A stretch of 64,000 bases of DNA from Aquabacterium fontiphilum. Its GTDB lineage: Bacteria > Pseudomonadota > Gammaproteobacteria > Burkholderiales > Burkholderiaceae_C. The notes beneath the pieces were generated by a model. It did no database searches. It had not been told where the DNA came from and saw only the letters and a list, made by a program, of their open reading frames with translations. Made by a program: the position numbers and the translations under genes. The first letter of the stretch is position 1; every line of letters starts with the position of its first letter. The stretch spans positions 1 to 64,000 of the forward strand of contig NZ_JAAAPN010000006.1 in the NCBI RefSeq assembly GCF_009909205.1, read 5' to 3'. This document shows, in pieces, positions 15,494 through 25,080 of this stretch.

Positions 15494-15988
15494 ATGAAAC
15501 TTCGTCACATCGTGCTGGCTGCGGCCACTGCCCTGTCGGCCCACGTTGCCCACGCCCTGCCGTCGAACGGCACCTACCTCGGCATTGACCCGTTCACTGA
15601 GCCGTTTGCAGGCGGCACGTCGCTGTTCGTGGAAGGCGGCATGACCAGCACCTTCACGTTCGATCTGAGCACGCTGAGCGACCTGTTCGGTAAGCTCAAG
15701 CAAATCCAGAACGACGTGACGGTCACGAAGATCTCGCTGTCGGGTGGCTCCCTGGCCATTCCAGCGCTGATCACCCTGCCCGCATCCAACACCGGCACCT
15801 TCTCGTTCACCAACCTGAGCGCTGGCCAGTACAGCTTGGCCATTACCGCCACCACCACCAGCGTGGTCGCCATGTACAGCGGCGCCATCTCGGTGACCCC
15901 GGTGCCGGAAGCTGAAACTTATGCACTGGCCTTGGCTGGCCTGGGCGTGGTTGGCCTGGTGGCTGCCCGCCGCAAGCGCGTGCACTGA
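15494..15988 (+). CDS. small PEP-CTERM protein (PEA variant)
   Basis: The protein has 164 residues with the signal peptide KLRHIVLAAATALSAHVAHA. Its C-terminal sorting signal is VTPVPEAETY, then ALALAGLGVVGLVAARRKRVH, nearly identical to that of the gene at 7082-7927. It has no Cys and is Thr/Ser rich. It is a paralogue of the previous gene. The start at 15494 follows AAGGGAG, a good Shine-Dalgarno. It has its own upstream region between two terminators (15360-15390 and 16028-16057), so it is monocistronic. Confidence 0.9.
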   Translation: MKLRHIVLAAATALSAHVAHALPSNGTYLGIDPFTEPFAGGTSLFVEGGMTSTFTFDLSTLSDLFGKLKQIQNDVTVTKISLSGGSLAIPALITLPASNTGTFSFTNLSAGQYSLAITATTTSVVAMYSGAISVTPVPEAETYALALAGLGVVGLVAARRKRVH

Positions 15989-16027
15989 TCACGCGTGACC
16001 CTTTGGGCGTCCGATGCGGCGCCCGCC

Positions 16028-16057
16028 AAGAGAGGTGCTTCGGCACCTCTTTTTTTT
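16028..16057 (+). terminator. intrinsic terminator after small PEP-CTERM gene
   Basis: AGAGGTGC and GCACCTCT form an 8-base-pair perfect stem with a TTCG loop followed by seven T. It closes the PEP-CTERM island before the exopolysaccharide locus. Confidence 0.95.
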
Positions 16058-16172
16058 CCCCGGAATTGATACACATCGTTGCAACTGGATCGCATCCCCA
16101 CGAGACCTCGGGAGCGCCGTTTGCTCGCGACCCACCGAATACGCCGGCGGGTCGGCGGGGGACGGTACAAGG

Positions 16173-17495
16173 ATGAAAGTTTCAGTAGTGGGCACCGGCT
16201 ATGTGGGCCTGGTGACGGGGGCCTGTCTGGCCGAGATGGGCAACGATGTGTTGTGCCTGGATGTCGATCCGCGCAAGATCGACACCTTGCAAAGCGGTGG
16301 CATCCCCATCCACGAGCCCGGGCTTGATGCCGTCGTCGCCCGCAACGTGAAGGCCGGGCGCCTGCACTTCACCACCGATGTCGAGCGCGCCGTGGCGCAC
16401 GGCACCATCCAGTTCATCGCGGTGGGCACGCCCCCGGACGAAGATGGCTCGGCGGATTTGCAGTATGTGTTGGCAGCTGCCCGCAACATCGGCCGGTTGA
16501 TGACCGACTACAAGGTGATCGTCGACAAATCCACCGTGCCGGTGGGCACGGCCGACAAGGTGCGGGCGGCCGTGGCCGATGAGCTGGCCCGGCGCGACTG
16601 CGACGCCCGCTTTGCCGTGGTCTCCAACCCCGAGTTCCTCAAAGAGGGCGCGGCGGTGGAAGACTTCATGCGCCCGGACCGCATCGTGGTAGGCGCCGAC
16701 GACGAGCAGGCCATCTTGTTGATGCGCGCGCTGTATGCGCCCTTTACGCGCAACCACGACCGCATGATCGTGATGGACGTGCGCAGCGCCGAGTTGACCA
16801 AGTACGCGGCCAACGCGATGCTGGCCACGCGCATCAGCTTCATGAACGAGCTGGCGCTGCTGGCCGAGAAGCTGGGCGCCGACATCGAGCAGGTGCGCGT
16901 GGGCATCGGCTCGGATCCGCGCATCGGCACGCACTTTCTGTATGCGGGCTGTGGCTACGGCGGCAGCTGCTTTCCCAAGGATGTGAAGGCGCTGATCCGC
17001 ACGGCGCAGGATGTGGATCAGGACATGAAGGTGTTGCAGGCGGTGGAGGCCGCCAACGAGCGCCAGAAGCTGGTGTTGGTCGACAAGGTGGTGAAGCACT
17101 TCGGCGACGACCTGGCCGGCAAGCACTTCGCCATGTGGGGCCTGGCGTTCAAGCCCAATACCGACGACATGCGCGAGGCCACGAGCCGTGTGGTGCTGGC
17201 CGAGCTGTTCAAGCGGGGCGCCACCGTGACGGCCTATGACCCGGTTGCCATGGAAGAGGCCCAGCGGATCTTCGGCAACGACACCGCGCTGAGCTATGCG
17301 GCCCATCCGATGGCGGCGCTGGAAGGCGCTGACGCCTTGCTCATCGTCACCGAGTGGAAGGAGTTCCGCAGCCCGGATTTCGAGGGCATCAAGCGGCGCA
17401 TGAAAACGCCGCTCATCCTCGACGGGCGCAATCTGTACGAGCCGGCGCTGGTGCGCGGCTTTGACCTGGAGTATGACGCCATTGGCCGCCGCTGA
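16173..17495 (+). CDS. ugd: UDP-glucose 6-dehydrogenase (long form)
   Basis: This 440-residue enzyme oxidises UDP-glucose to UDP-glucuronate with two NAD+. It begins [24 protein letters not shown] (Rossmann). It then has [32 protein letters not shown] and the catalytic Cys in [14 protein letters not shown]. The C-terminal UDP-binding domain has [15 protein letters not shown]. The ATG at 16173 was chosen because the Rossmann fold starts there and the upstream frame crosses a terminator. It starts the plus-strand half of the exopolysaccharide locus. A second, shorter dehydrogenase of the same family lies at 36417-37607. Confidence 0.95.
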   Translation: MKVSVVGTGYVGLVTGACLAEMGNDVLCLDVDPRKIDTLQSGGIPIHEPGLDAVVARNVKAGRLHFTTDVERAVAHGTIQFIAVGTPPDEDGSADLQYVLAAARNIGRLMTDYKVIVDKSTVPVGTADKVRAAVADELARRDCDARFAVVSNPEFLKEGAAVEDFMRPDRIVVGADDEQAILLMRALYAPFTRNHDRMIVMDVRSAELTKYAANAMLATRISFMNELALLAEKLGADIEQVRVGIGSDPRIGTHFLYAGCGYGGSCFPKDVKALIRTAQDVDQDMKVLQAVEAANERQKLVLVDKVVKHFGDDLAGKHFAMWGLAFKPNTDDMREATSRVVLAELFKRGATVTAYDPVAMEEAQRIFGNDTALSYAAHPMAALEGADALLIVTEWKEFRSPDFEGIKRRMKTPLILDGRNLYEPALVRGFDLEYDAIGRR

Positions 17496-18741
17496 ACCGC
17501 GTGCACTCCCTTTGATGGCGGTGAGAAAGGCCCTGGCGACTGCCTACGCCGGGCACCTCTTCCGGTACGGGTGCATCCTGATCCTGATCCCGTTCTACGC
17601 GCGCGTGCTCGGCCCCGACGAGTACGGCAAGGTGCTGGTGGCCACGGCTTTGGGAAGCCTCGTGTGGATCATCCAGAACTGGGGCTTCTCAGTGCTGGGC
17701 GCGCGCACGATCGCCACCTCATCGAACCAGCAGGAGCGACAAGCCGAGATGTCGCGCCAGATGACAGCGCGGCTGTTGATCATGCCGGCGGGGCTGCTGA
17801 TCGGGCTGGGCGGCACGCTGTTGTCGCCGGTGCTTCGCGAGGCGCCGCTGTATGGACTGCTGGGCACGGCCTGGGGCGTCTTGTCTGGCTTCAATCTGGG
17901 TTGGTACTTTCAGGGGCTGCACCAGTTCAAGAACGCGGTCAAGGCCGAGGTGGTCGGGCTGGCGTGCACCTTGGTGCTGGCAATCTCGCTGGTCACGGCG
18001 TTTCGACAGGGCATCATGGCGCTGTGGGCGCTGGTCATCGCGACGTCGATCTCGAACATCTATGCTTATCGAATGGCCGCCGCCACGGCGTCGTTTCGCC
18101 CCGCCAGCGCCGCCGATGGCGCGCGCCTGCTCCGCGAGAGCGTGCCCTTCTTTCTGAACACGGCGGCAGGCAACATGCTGGCCACGGGTGGGGGCTACAT
18201 CCTGGGGCTGTATTCAAGCCCCGCGCAGGTGGCGGTCTACGGCATTGCCGAGCGGATCGTGACCACGGTGCTGGGTCTGCTGGGGCCGGCAGGCCAGGTC
18301 ATGCTGCCGTGGTTGGCCAAGCTGAAGACGCTCCAAGGCACGGAAGACAGTTACCGACGCAGCCAGCGGTTGGCATCGCTGTGGGTGGTATCGGCCGGGC
18401 TGGTCACCGGAACGGGCGCGTTCCTGCTGGGCCCTTATGTGCTGCCCCTCGTGTTTGGCACCGAGTACACCGCCTCTGCCGAGATCCTGCGTTTCTTCGC
18501 GCCGCTGTTTCTGCTTTATGCCTACAACCACGCGATGATCATCTACAGGCTGCTGCCGGCTCGCCGGGAGCGCCACGTCGGCGCGATCATGATCGTGTGT
18601 GCGCTCGTCTGTGTGGCGGCCATGGTGGTGGCCGCGCCGGCTTTCGGTGGCAATGGGGTGGCAGCTGCACGGGTCGCGGCTGAGCTGCTGGCGGCGGTGG
18701 CGTTGAGCGCGGCAGTCAGCAAGCTGCGGCGGGAGTCGTGA
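17473..18741 (+). CDS. Wzx-type polysaccharide flippase
   Basis: The membrane protein has up to 422 residues with about twelve hydrophobic segments. It opens with [37 protein letters not shown], the typical N-terminus of O-antigen/polysaccharide transporters of the MOP superfamily, which flip undecaprenyl-linked repeat units across the inner membrane. The start is uncertain. The ATG at 17473 overlaps ugd by 23 bases, and the ATG at 17515 would leave a 19-base gap and begin [13 protein letters not shown]. Neither has a strong Shine-Dalgarno. The stop overlaps the following acyltransferase start (TGATG). Confidence 0.88.
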   Translation: MTPLAAAEPRALPLMAVRKALATAYAGHLFRYGCILILIPFYARVLGPDEYGKVLVATALGSLVWIIQNWGFSVLGARTIATSSNQQERQAEMSRQMTARLLIMPAGLLIGLGGTLLSPVLREAPLYGLLGTAWGVLSGFNLGWYFQGLHQFKNAVKAEVVGLACTLVLAISLVTAFRQGIMALWALVIATSISNIYAYRMAAATASFRPASAADGARLLRESVPFFLNTAAGNMLATGGGYILGLYSSPAQVAVYGIAERIVTTVLGLLGPAGQVMLPWLAKLKTLQGTEDSYRRSQRLASLWVVSAGLVTGTGAFLLGPYVLPLVFGTEYTASAEILRFFAPLFLLYAYNHAMIIYRLLPARRERHVGAIMIVCALVCVAAMVVAAPAFGGNGVAAARVAAELLAAVALSAAVSKLRRES

Positions 18742-19847
18742 TGCGCCGCCATCTCGCGCTGGTCGACAGCATGCGCTCGGTGGTGGCCTTGCTCATCACG
18801 CTGTCTCACGGGATGATCGTGCTGTCGAGCCACGGCTTCTTTCCGATCGTCTCAGAGGGACGAACCGGCGGGGTGGATTTCTTCTTCACGCTCAGCGGCT
18901 TTCTGATCTTCTACGTCTATCAAGGTCAGCTCGGTGCAGGCGCGCTCAATGCGCGCAGCTTTCTGAGGAAGCGCTTCATGCGCATCTACCCCCTGGTGTG
19001 GTTCTTCACGGCACTGAGCATCCCTGTGTTGCTGGCGTTCCCGGGCATCGGCTCGCCACACGATCGGGAGTTGGGCGTGATCATCAAGTCCTTCTTGCTG
19101 ATCCCACAGCAGGAGTCGCCCGTGCTGGGCGCGCTGTGGTCGCTGAGCCATGTGGTGCTGTTTTATCTGGTGTTCTCGACCGCCATTGCGCACAAGCGGC
19201 TGGGCCTGGTCCTGATGGTCGCGTGGGCGGCGCTGTTGGTGATGGGCATCGTCACCACGCAAACCGTGTGTGCGGGCTTTTGCGACAGCTCGGTGGCACT
19301 GGCGTTTCTGATGTCGGCATTCAACCTGGATTTTCTGGTGGGCTGCCTGCTGGCCTGGCTGGTGCGCACGCAGCGCGGCCTGCCGGCGTGGCTGGGCCCG
19401 GTGCTGCTCACAGCGGGCGGCGTGGCCTATGTGTTTGGCTGGAGCGCCGGCATGGGGCTGGACCGGCTGGGGGTGTTCGCGACCTATCTGGCCGGCGCCA
19501 GCTGCCTGCTTCTGGGCTGCGCCGTGATCGACCTGCATCGCAGTGTGAAGGTGCCTCGGCTCGTGACCGAACTGTCGAACGCGTCTTACGCCATCATCGT
19601 GATCAACCTGCCGGTCATCGTGGCCGTGACCAAGCTGGCGGTGTGGCTCTTCCCTGCGCAACGCGAGCACGGCTGGGCGCTTCTCGCGTTGGCGGTGGTT
19701 TGTGCCGGTGTGGGCGGCGTGCTGGTGTCGCGCTGGCTCGAACCGCAGTTGCGGCGGCAGACGGAAGCGGCGCTGGACGCAGCGTCGTCGGTGATGGGCC
19801 GATGGTGCCATCGGTGGCGCAGCCGGGCAGCCAATGATGTGGGCTGA
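18741..19847 (+). CDS. acyltransferase 3 family membrane protein
   Basis: The protein has 368 residues with about ten transmembrane segments. The N-terminal pattern LVDSMRSVVALLITLSHGMIVL contains the family His of segment 1, and TGGVDFFFTLSGFLIFYVYQ and FLRKRFMRIYPLVWFFT are the R-x10-H/FFxLSG-type hallmarks of acyltransferase 3. Such proteins move O-acetyl or other acyl groups to surface sugars. It overlaps the flippase stop by one base and overlaps the next gene by 14 bases. The order flippase-acyltransferase-SGNH-acyltransferase suggests decoration of the exopolysaccharide repeat. Confidence 0.88.
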   Translation: MRRHLALVDSMRSVVALLITLSHGMIVLSSHGFFPIVSEGRTGGVDFFFTLSGFLIFYVYQGQLGAGALNARSFLRKRFMRIYPLVWFFTALSIPVLLAFPGIGSPHDRELGVIIKSFLLIPQQESPVLGALWSLSHVVLFYLVFSTAIAHKRLGLVLMVAWAALLVMGIVTTQTVCAGFCDSSVALAFLMSAFNLDFLVGCLLAWLVRTQRGLPAWLGPVLLTAGGVAYVFGWSAGMGLDRLGVFATYLAGASCLLLGCAVIDLHRSVKVPRLVTELSNASYAIIVINLPVIVAVTKLAVWLFPAQREHGWALLALAVVCAGVGGVLVSRWLEPQLRRQTEAALDAASSVMGRWCHRWRSRAANDVG

Positions 19848-20577
19848 GATGCGCGCAATGATGACGCCGTGGCTGCTTCTGGCGCTGGCCTGGGGCGGGC
19901 AGGCCAGCGCGGAGGTGCAGCCCAGGTGCGAGACGCGGGTGGCACCGGAGGTGCGGGTGCTCGTCGTGGGCAACAGCTACTCCACGGACCATCGGCTGTC
20001 GTCGCGCTTGCAACACGTGTTGAACGCCAGCGGCTGTTTCGGCAGCAGCGTGGTGGTGGCCGTGACCCGACATGGCGCGCGCTTGCGCGAGCTGGACCTG
20101 GCGCGACTGCCCGCGCTGGAACCGTGGGACCACGTTTTTCTGCAGGACCACAGCAGGGCCTACATGGAGGGCGCCACACGAGCAGCGCTCGCGGTGGCGC
20201 GCATTCAGGCTGCGCTGCGTCGCGAGACCCGCGTGCGGGTCAATCTGGTCGAGACCTGGGCAGATGCCGCGGCCTCGCCAGCGGTACGCAGCCGAATCGT
20301 GACACACCACATCGAAACGGCAGAGCGCGCGGGCGTGCCGCTGGTGCGGGTGGGTCAGGCGTTCGAGGCGATGGCGCAAGCGCATGACAGCGCGGCAGAA
20401 GATGGCGTGCGTTGGTTTGCATCAGACGGCCGACATGCCAGCGTTGCGGGGGCTTCTCTGTATGCCTGCGTGCTCGCACGCGAGGTGATGGGCGCCGCGC
20501 CGCCGACGCTGGACCTGGCGCAGTGCGTCAACTGGTTGATGGCGGATTTTTCTGCATCGGCCCACACGAGCCGGTAA
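19834..20577 (+). CDS. SGNH/GDSL-like secreted protein
   Basis: The protein has 247 residues with an N-terminal signal sequence (TPWLLLALAWGGQASA). Residues near 45 read VRVLVVGNSYSTDHRL, a GNSYS block I that replaces the classical GDSL, with the Ser as candidate nucleophile. Near the C-terminus ASDGRHASVAGASLYA gives the Asp-x2-His pair of block V. This matches periplasmic SGNH hydrolase or acetyltransferase folds, as in polysaccharide O-acetylation or esterase proteins. It is between two acyltransferase 3 genes, so it may complete or reverse their acyl transfer. The start codon choice is uncertain, since several Met codons lie within 30 bases. Confidence 0.72.
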   Translation: MMWAEMRAMMTPWLLLALAWGGQASAEVQPRCETRVAPEVRVLVVGNSYSTDHRLSSRLQHVLNASGCFGSSVVVAVTRHGARLRELDLARLPALEPWDHVFLQDHSRAYMEGATRAALAVARIQAALRRETRVRVNLVETWADAAASPAVRSRIVTHHIETAERAGVPLVRVGQAFEAMAQAHDSAAEDGVRWFASDGRHASVAGASLYACVLAREVMGAAPPTLDLAQCVNWLMADFSASAHTSR

Positions 20578-20581
20578 GGCG

Positions 20582-21841
20582 ATGGACACCATGTCACCCC
20601 ACCCTGCGGAGCACCCTCGTTCACGGGGGGAAGGCGCGAAATCTGCTCAGGCGAGCCGCATGACAAAGGCATTGACTTCTGCGGCCACGGGGGGTGGCCG
20701 TTTTCATGAACTCGACGCGCTGCGTGGCGTGGCGGCGTTGGCGGTGGTGTTTTCTCATTGCATCGTCATCATCCTGCAGGATGCGACCCTGGCCGAAGGC
20801 CTGCTGAAAGACGCCTTGCGCACGGTGAAGTACTCGCCGCTTGGATGGGCCGTTGCGGGCTTGCCCGCGGTGCTGTTGTTCTTCACGCTCTCCGGCTTTG
20901 TCCTCGCGCGGATGCTGGAGGGCGCGCGCATCGCTTATCCGGGTTATGCGGTGAAACGGATCGCACGGATCTGGCTGCCCTACCTGGTGTCCGTGCTGCT
21001 GGCCATGCTGCTGATCAGCACGCTAGGTTGGCCGGAGGGCGCCCATATGGGCCCCTGGCTGCTCGGGGTGACGGGCCAGCCCGTGACGACGCAGGATGCC
21101 GTGTTGCATGCGCTGCTGATCGTGCCATTCGAGGCGCACTACAACTTCGTGACGTGGACGCTTGTGCACGAGATGCGCATCTCGCTGGCGTTCCCGCTGA
21201 TCCTCTGGAGCCTCAACGCGTGGTCGCCGCGCCGCGCCCTGGTTTTCTATGGTGCGCTGAGCGTGGTGGCTGTCGGCGTGGCGTATGTGGCGCGGTACAT
21301 GGGCCAGCCCATGGTGGCTCAGCTGGTGATCAGTCTCCACTACACGCTGTTCTTCGTGCTGGGTGCGCTGCTGTATCGCCATCTGGATCAGGTACGCCGA
21401 TGGTATGCATATCTGAGCCCGCGGCAGCGGTTCGCCGGACTGGCAGCTGCAGCTTTGCTCTATACCTATCCGGAACACGTTCGGGCGCTGGGTGGCGTGA
21501 TGGCGGGCTTTCCGATGCTGTTGACACACTGGGTCATGGCACCAGGCATCGTCCTGTTGCTGATATGGGCCTTGTGCGCGAAGCCGCTGCAGCGCGTTCT
21601 GCAGTGGCCTGCCCTGCAGTGGCTCGGCCAGGTCTCCTACAGCCTTTATCTGTTTCACGGCGTGATACTTGTGTTCAGCTGTCACCTGATCCCCCAGTTG
21701 GGATCGCCAGCTGCCATGGCGTTGGGGCTGCTCGTGTCCCTGGTCTTCGCAGGGCTCGCCTACCGATGGGTGGAGCGCCCCGCACAGGAGTGGGGCCGCC
21801 GGGTAGCAGGAAGGACCGACGCGAGATGGATGCCTACGTGA
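20582..21841 (+). CDS. acyltransferase 3 family membrane protein
   Basis: The protein has 419 residues with about ten membrane helices. FHELDALRGVAALAVVFSHCIVII shows the conserved R and H of segment 1. VLLFFTLSGFVLARMLEG and YAVKRIARIWLPYLVSVLLAM are family hallmarks, and SYSLYLFHGVILVF is the C-terminal signature. It probably transfers an acyl group to an exopolysaccharide or lipid-linked sugar. The start could also be the internal ATG at 20660, which lies closer to the conserved region. Its 3' end overlaps the next gene by 16 bases. Confidence 0.88.
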   Translation: MDTMSPHPAEHPRSRGEGAKSAQASRMTKALTSAATGGGRFHELDALRGVAALAVVFSHCIVIILQDATLAEGLLKDALRTVKYSPLGWAVAGLPAVLLFFTLSGFVLARMLEGARIAYPGYAVKRIARIWLPYLVSVLLAMLLISTLGWPEGAHMGPWLLGVTGQPVTTQDAVLHALLIVPFEAHYNFVTWTLVHEMRISLAFPLILWSLNAWSPRRALVFYGALSVVAVGVAYVARYMGQPMVAQLVISLHYTLFFVLGALLYRHLDQVRRWYAYLSPRQRFAGLAAAALLYTYPEHVRALGGVMAGFPMLLTHWVMAPGIVLLLIWALCAKPLQRVLQWPALQWLGQVSYSLYLFHGVILVFSCHLIPQLGSPAAMALGLLVSLVFAGLAYRWVERPAQEWGRRVAGRTDARWMPT

Positions 21842-22743
21842 TCATTGCGACCAAGGGTCGCCCTAAGGACGTGTACGAGTTGATCGGATGGCTTCAAGGT
21901 CAGACCGCGCCTGCCCGACACGTGGTGGTGGTCGGGGCGAGCTCATCTGACGTGGAGGGGCTGTCGGACCACCCCCACGCCTCGTCAGGACGGCTGAGCG
22001 TGATGCTGGCCGACCGCGCGGGGTTGACCATCCAGCGCAACCGTGGCCTCGAGTTCCTGAAAGCGCAGGGCTGGCTGGACGAGGGCCCATGCATGGTCAC
22101 CTTCTTCGATGACGACTTCCGTCCCGCGCTGACCTGGCTGGGCGAGGCCATGCGCTTCTTTCAGTCTCACCCCGACGTGGTCGGCCTGACGGGCCGGGTG
22201 CTGGCAGACGGCGCTCAGGGCGAGCCACTCACATCGGCTGATGCCATGGACTACCTTGCCGGACGCCGTGAGGCCGAACGGCACTGGGCCAGCGGCCCGG
22301 CGGTACGCAGCCTGCACAGCTTGTACGGCTGCAACATGGCGTTCCGGGATGTGGTGGTTCGCCGCTTTCGCTTCGATGAATCGCTGCCGTTTTACGGCTG
22401 GCAGGAAGACCAGGACTACACAGGTCAGGCGGCACGCCTGGGCCGGACGGTATACATGCCCCACTGCGAGGGGGTGCATCTGGGCACGCGGTCCGGGCGG
22501 GTGTCTGGGTTACGGTTTGGCTACTCGCAGATCGCCAACCCGCTCTATCTGATGCGCAAGGGCACGATGCCCGCAGGCAAGGCCTGGCGGTTCATGTCGC
22601 GCCAGTTCGCCGCCAATGCAGTCCGCGCACTGCGCACCCACGCCGAGGTGGATTACCGAGGGCGTTTCAGGGGCAACGTGCAAGCACTGGCCGACGTGCT
22701 GACAGGCCGCTGCGAACCGGGGCGGGTGATCGAACTGCGCTGA
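21826..22743 (+). CDS. family 2 glycosyltransferase
   Basis: The protein has 305 residues from the ATG at 21826, where the GT-A fold begins (MDAYVIIATKGRPKDVYELI). It shows the nucleotide-sugar and metal region MVTFFDDDFRPALTWL (an Asp-rich DxD-type motif), and LYGCNMAFRDVVVRRFRFDE with LPFYGWQEDQDY, the GT2 acceptor/catalytic region holding ED. The frame is open far upstream, but that part is the shadow of the acyltransferase gene. It probably adds one sugar to the exopolysaccharide repeat unit. It is the last gene of the plus-strand operon begun by ugd. Confidence 0.87.
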   Translation: MDAYVIIATKGRPKDVYELIGWLQGQTAPARHVVVVGASSSDVEGLSDHPHASSGRLSVMLADRAGLTIQRNRGLEFLKAQGWLDEGPCMVTFFDDDFRPALTWLGEAMRFFQSHPDVVGLTGRVLADGAQGEPLTSADAMDYLAGRREAERHWASGPAVRSLHSLYGCNMAFRDVVVRRFRFDESLPFYGWQEDQDYTGQAARLGRTVYMPHCEGVHLGTRSGRVSGLRFGYSQIANPLYLMRKGTMPAGKAWRFMSRQFAANAVRALRTHAEVDYRGRFRGNVQALADVLTGRCEPGRVIELR

Positions 22744-23034
22744 TCGTGGCAGATGTCACGCTGTCTGTCGCGCGTAAAACCCCGCCAATCCGTGAGCGGG
22801 CGTAGCAGATATATCTCGATGTAACTGGACCATATACACGTTACCCCTTGCCGGGTTGACGTGGCGCAGGGTGCAAGACCTGCGGCGCTGGGAAGCGTGA
22901 CAATTTTCCGCCCAATTGTTCCGGTGTGTGACGAGGGATTTCAGGGCGCTCCGCGGCGTAGTTACAAAACGCCCGCCTTTTGAATGGCGCAATCTCTATC
23001 ATCGCGCCATCTCAATTGGCCGAGTTTATTTTCC
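22744..23034 (+). promoter_or_regulatory. AT-richer intergenic region with several dyads upstream of the lipoprotein glycosidase
   Basis: This 291-base stretch contains no gene that I can support. It holds the palindrome AGATATATCT (22807-22816), the pair GTAAC/GTTAC (22821-22844), and ACAATT/AATTGT (22900-22919). It also holds TGTGACGAG (22927-22935), which occurs again before the PEP-CTERM gene at 50468. It most likely carries the promoter and operators of the gene at 23035. No convincing sigma-70 or sigma-54 promoter could be assigned by eye. Confidence 0.45.
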
Positions 23035-25080
23035 ATGTCGTCCGTGACCGCGTTCAGAAGGCTGACCACAGTCAGTGCAGTTTGTTTATTGGCAATGACC
23101 CTGACTGCATGTGGCGGTGGCGGTGGCAGCGACGGCGCAAGCGCTTCGCAAGCAAGCGTGTCGGGCGAAACGGAGGCGCAAGCCTTGGATGCGGCACAGA
23201 GCCTCACCGCTCGGGCCACTGAAACCGATTCCTATCTCAGAGCAGTTAATCTGGAAACCCAGAATAACGCCAATATTGGCACCCTGATCGATGGTTTCGA
23301 TGCAAGTGGTAATAACCAGGGGCCAGTTCCGGGATGGTATTACGAACGTGGCCAGGAGTTTCCCGGATCCAATGGCAGCCTGAATCTCGTGAGCGGCGCA
23401 GCAGGCAGCGTGGCGGCGGCCAATTTGAATGTGGATCTGAACTGCGGCAGCCACGCGATCGAGTTGACGCAGACGCGCGCCTGCGGCCGATACGTGGCCA
23501 TGACGCGTCGCCTGCCCGCGCTTGTTCCCGTGGCGAACGCCGAAACCGCCGTGATGCAGTTGCGGGTACGCGCCTCTCACCCGCTGCTGGCGGGCACGCT
23601 CCGCGTGGTCGATGCCAGCGGCCAGACGCTGCAGTTCCGGATCCCCACCCATACGCCCGAATCGAGCACAGGTGGCGATTGGGCGACGGTGGCCGTGCCG
23701 CTGACGCGCCCGGTCAGCCACTGGGGCGGCGCCAACGACGGTCGCCTGCGTGACGGCATCACGATGATCTCGATTCTGGCCAGCGCGCCGTCGCTGACCG
23801 CGCCTCCGGGCACTTTTGCGGTGGACGACATCCGCCTGCTGGACTCGGGAACGGTTGGTTACGGCGTGAACCGGCAGGCACCGGTGCTGTCCACTGGCGC
23901 GCTGCCCAGCCTGGCGCGCCGCGCCACCGTGTCCTCGCGGTTCAACCACATGTCGGACGCGGCGCTCAAGCAGGCGGCGGAGGCCGGCTTCACCAACGTG
24001 CGCCTGGACATCTTTTGGCAGCTGGTGGAGTCACGTGGCCGTTTCGACTTCGCCCACTTCGATGCGATCCTGAATCGCATGGCCAAGTACGGCTTGTCGG
24101 CGCATTTCATCCTGGCCTACGGTCATCCCGAGTACGGCACAGGCGCGCCGACCACGGACCGGGCTCGCGCCGGGTTCCTCGAGTACGCGCGTCGCGTGGC
24201 GGCTTTCTCCAAAGGGCGCAACGTCAGCGCGCTGGAGGTGTGGAACGAGCCGGACAACAGCAACTTCTGGGCTGGTGGCGACCCGGTGGCCTATGGCTCA
24301 CTGCTGGGCGCGACGCGCCAGGCCATCGCCGAAGTCGACCCGAATAGACGCGTTGTGAACGGCGGACCTTCATGGGTGAACCTGTCCTACATCCTGCGCC
24401 TGGCCCAGACCGGCCAGCTTGCGAAGGTGCATGGTTTCGCCATCCATCCGTACCGCACAGCCGCGCCGGAAACGTTCGCGGGCGATACGCTTGCAATGAA
24501 GGCGGTGTTGGGTTCACAGGGCCTGAATCTGCCGATCTGGTCGACGGAATGGGGTCTGTCTTCTGCCGGTCGTTTCGACACAGCACTGTTTGGCAACGGC
24601 CACGATGCGCGGGCGCGGGATCGCCAGGCTGTCTTGGTGCTGCGCAACTACCTTGCCCAGATCGCGCAGAACCTGCCCATGGTGACGCTCTACGAACTGG
24701 CTGACTCGGGCTCGGATCCCAACCACCCTGAGCACAACTATGGTCTGCTCGGAGCCGGGATGGTGCCCAAGCCCGCCTACACCGCGATCAAGACCTTCAA
24801 TGACCTGGCCGCCTCGCGGCGCTACCGGGGACTGGTGGCCGACGTGCCAGCCAACGTGCACGCCATGCGCTGGGATAGCACGACCGACTCGGTCTACACC
24901 GTGTGGGTGAGCTCCGTGCGAACGACGCTGAACCTGCATGTGCCCGAGGGCGCGACGGTGCGAAGCTGGAAGGGCGCCTCCCTCGCGACCACCGCCGCCA
25001 CCAATGGCAGCCGCACCTTGCGTCTGGGCGAAGCGGACGGGCCGGTCTTCGTGGTGGTGCCCAACACCGTCACTCAGTAA
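23035..25080 (+). CDS. lipoprotein glycoside hydrolase, GH-A clan (GH39/PslG-like)
   Basis: The protein has 681 residues from the ATG at 23035. This start gives a lipoprotein signal with lipobox LTAC (Cys26) followed by five Gly. Residues 60-290 look like a carbohydrate-binding or jelly-roll module. From about residue 310 there is a TIM-barrel glycosidase: SDAALKQAAEAGFTNVRLDIFW, the acid/base ALEVWNEPDN (Glu405) and the nucleophile region WSTEWGLSS (Glu505). Two Glu after strands 4 and 7 define clan GH-A. PslG of Pseudomonas is a GH39-type hydrolase in an exopolysaccharide locus, and an analogous role in chain trimming is inferred. Its end overlaps the convergent polymerase gene by 7 bases. 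Confidence 0.85.
   Translation: MSSVTAFRRLTTVSAVCLLAMTLTACGGGGGSDGASASQASVSGETEAQALDAAQSLTARATETDSYLRAVNLETQNNANIGTLIDGFDASGNNQGPVPGWYYERGQEFPGSNGSLNLVSGAAGSVAAANLNVDLNCGSHAIELTQTRACGRYVAMTRRLPALVPVANAETAVMQLRVRASHPLLAGTLRVVDASGQTLQFRIPTHTPESSTGGDWATVAVPLTRPVSHWGGANDGRLRDGITMISILASAPSLTAPPGTFAVDDIRLLDSGTVGYGVNRQAPVLSTGALPSLARRATVSSRFNHMSDAALKQAAEAGFTNVRLDIFWQLVESRGRFDFAHFDAILNRMAKYGLSAHFILAYGHPEYGTGAPTTDRARAGFLEYARRVAAFSKGRNVSALEVWNEPDNSNFWAGGDPVAYGSLLGATRQAIAEVDPNRRVVNGGPSWVNLSYILRLAQTGQLAKVHGFAIHPYRTAAPETFAGDTLAMKAVLGSQGLNLPIWSTEWGLSSAGRFDTALFGNGHDARARDRQAVLVLRNYLAQIAQNLPMVTLYELADSGSDPNHPEHNYGLLGAGMVPKPAYTAIKTFNDLAASRRYRGLVADVPANVHAMRWDSTTDSVYTVWVSSVRTTLNLHVPEGATVRSWKGASLATTAATNGSRTLRLGEADGPVFVVVPNTVTQ

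Noticed and set aside
20758-21825. Upstream extension of the glycosyltransferase frame
   Set aside because: The extension overlaps the acyltransferase gene in another frame and has no similarity to a protein; the GT-A fold begins at 21826.
22747-22761. Possible sigma-54 promoter TGGCA-N8-GC after the glycosyltransferase stop
   Set aside because: The -24 half matches only partly and the -12 half reads CACGC instead of TTGCA; not convincing.
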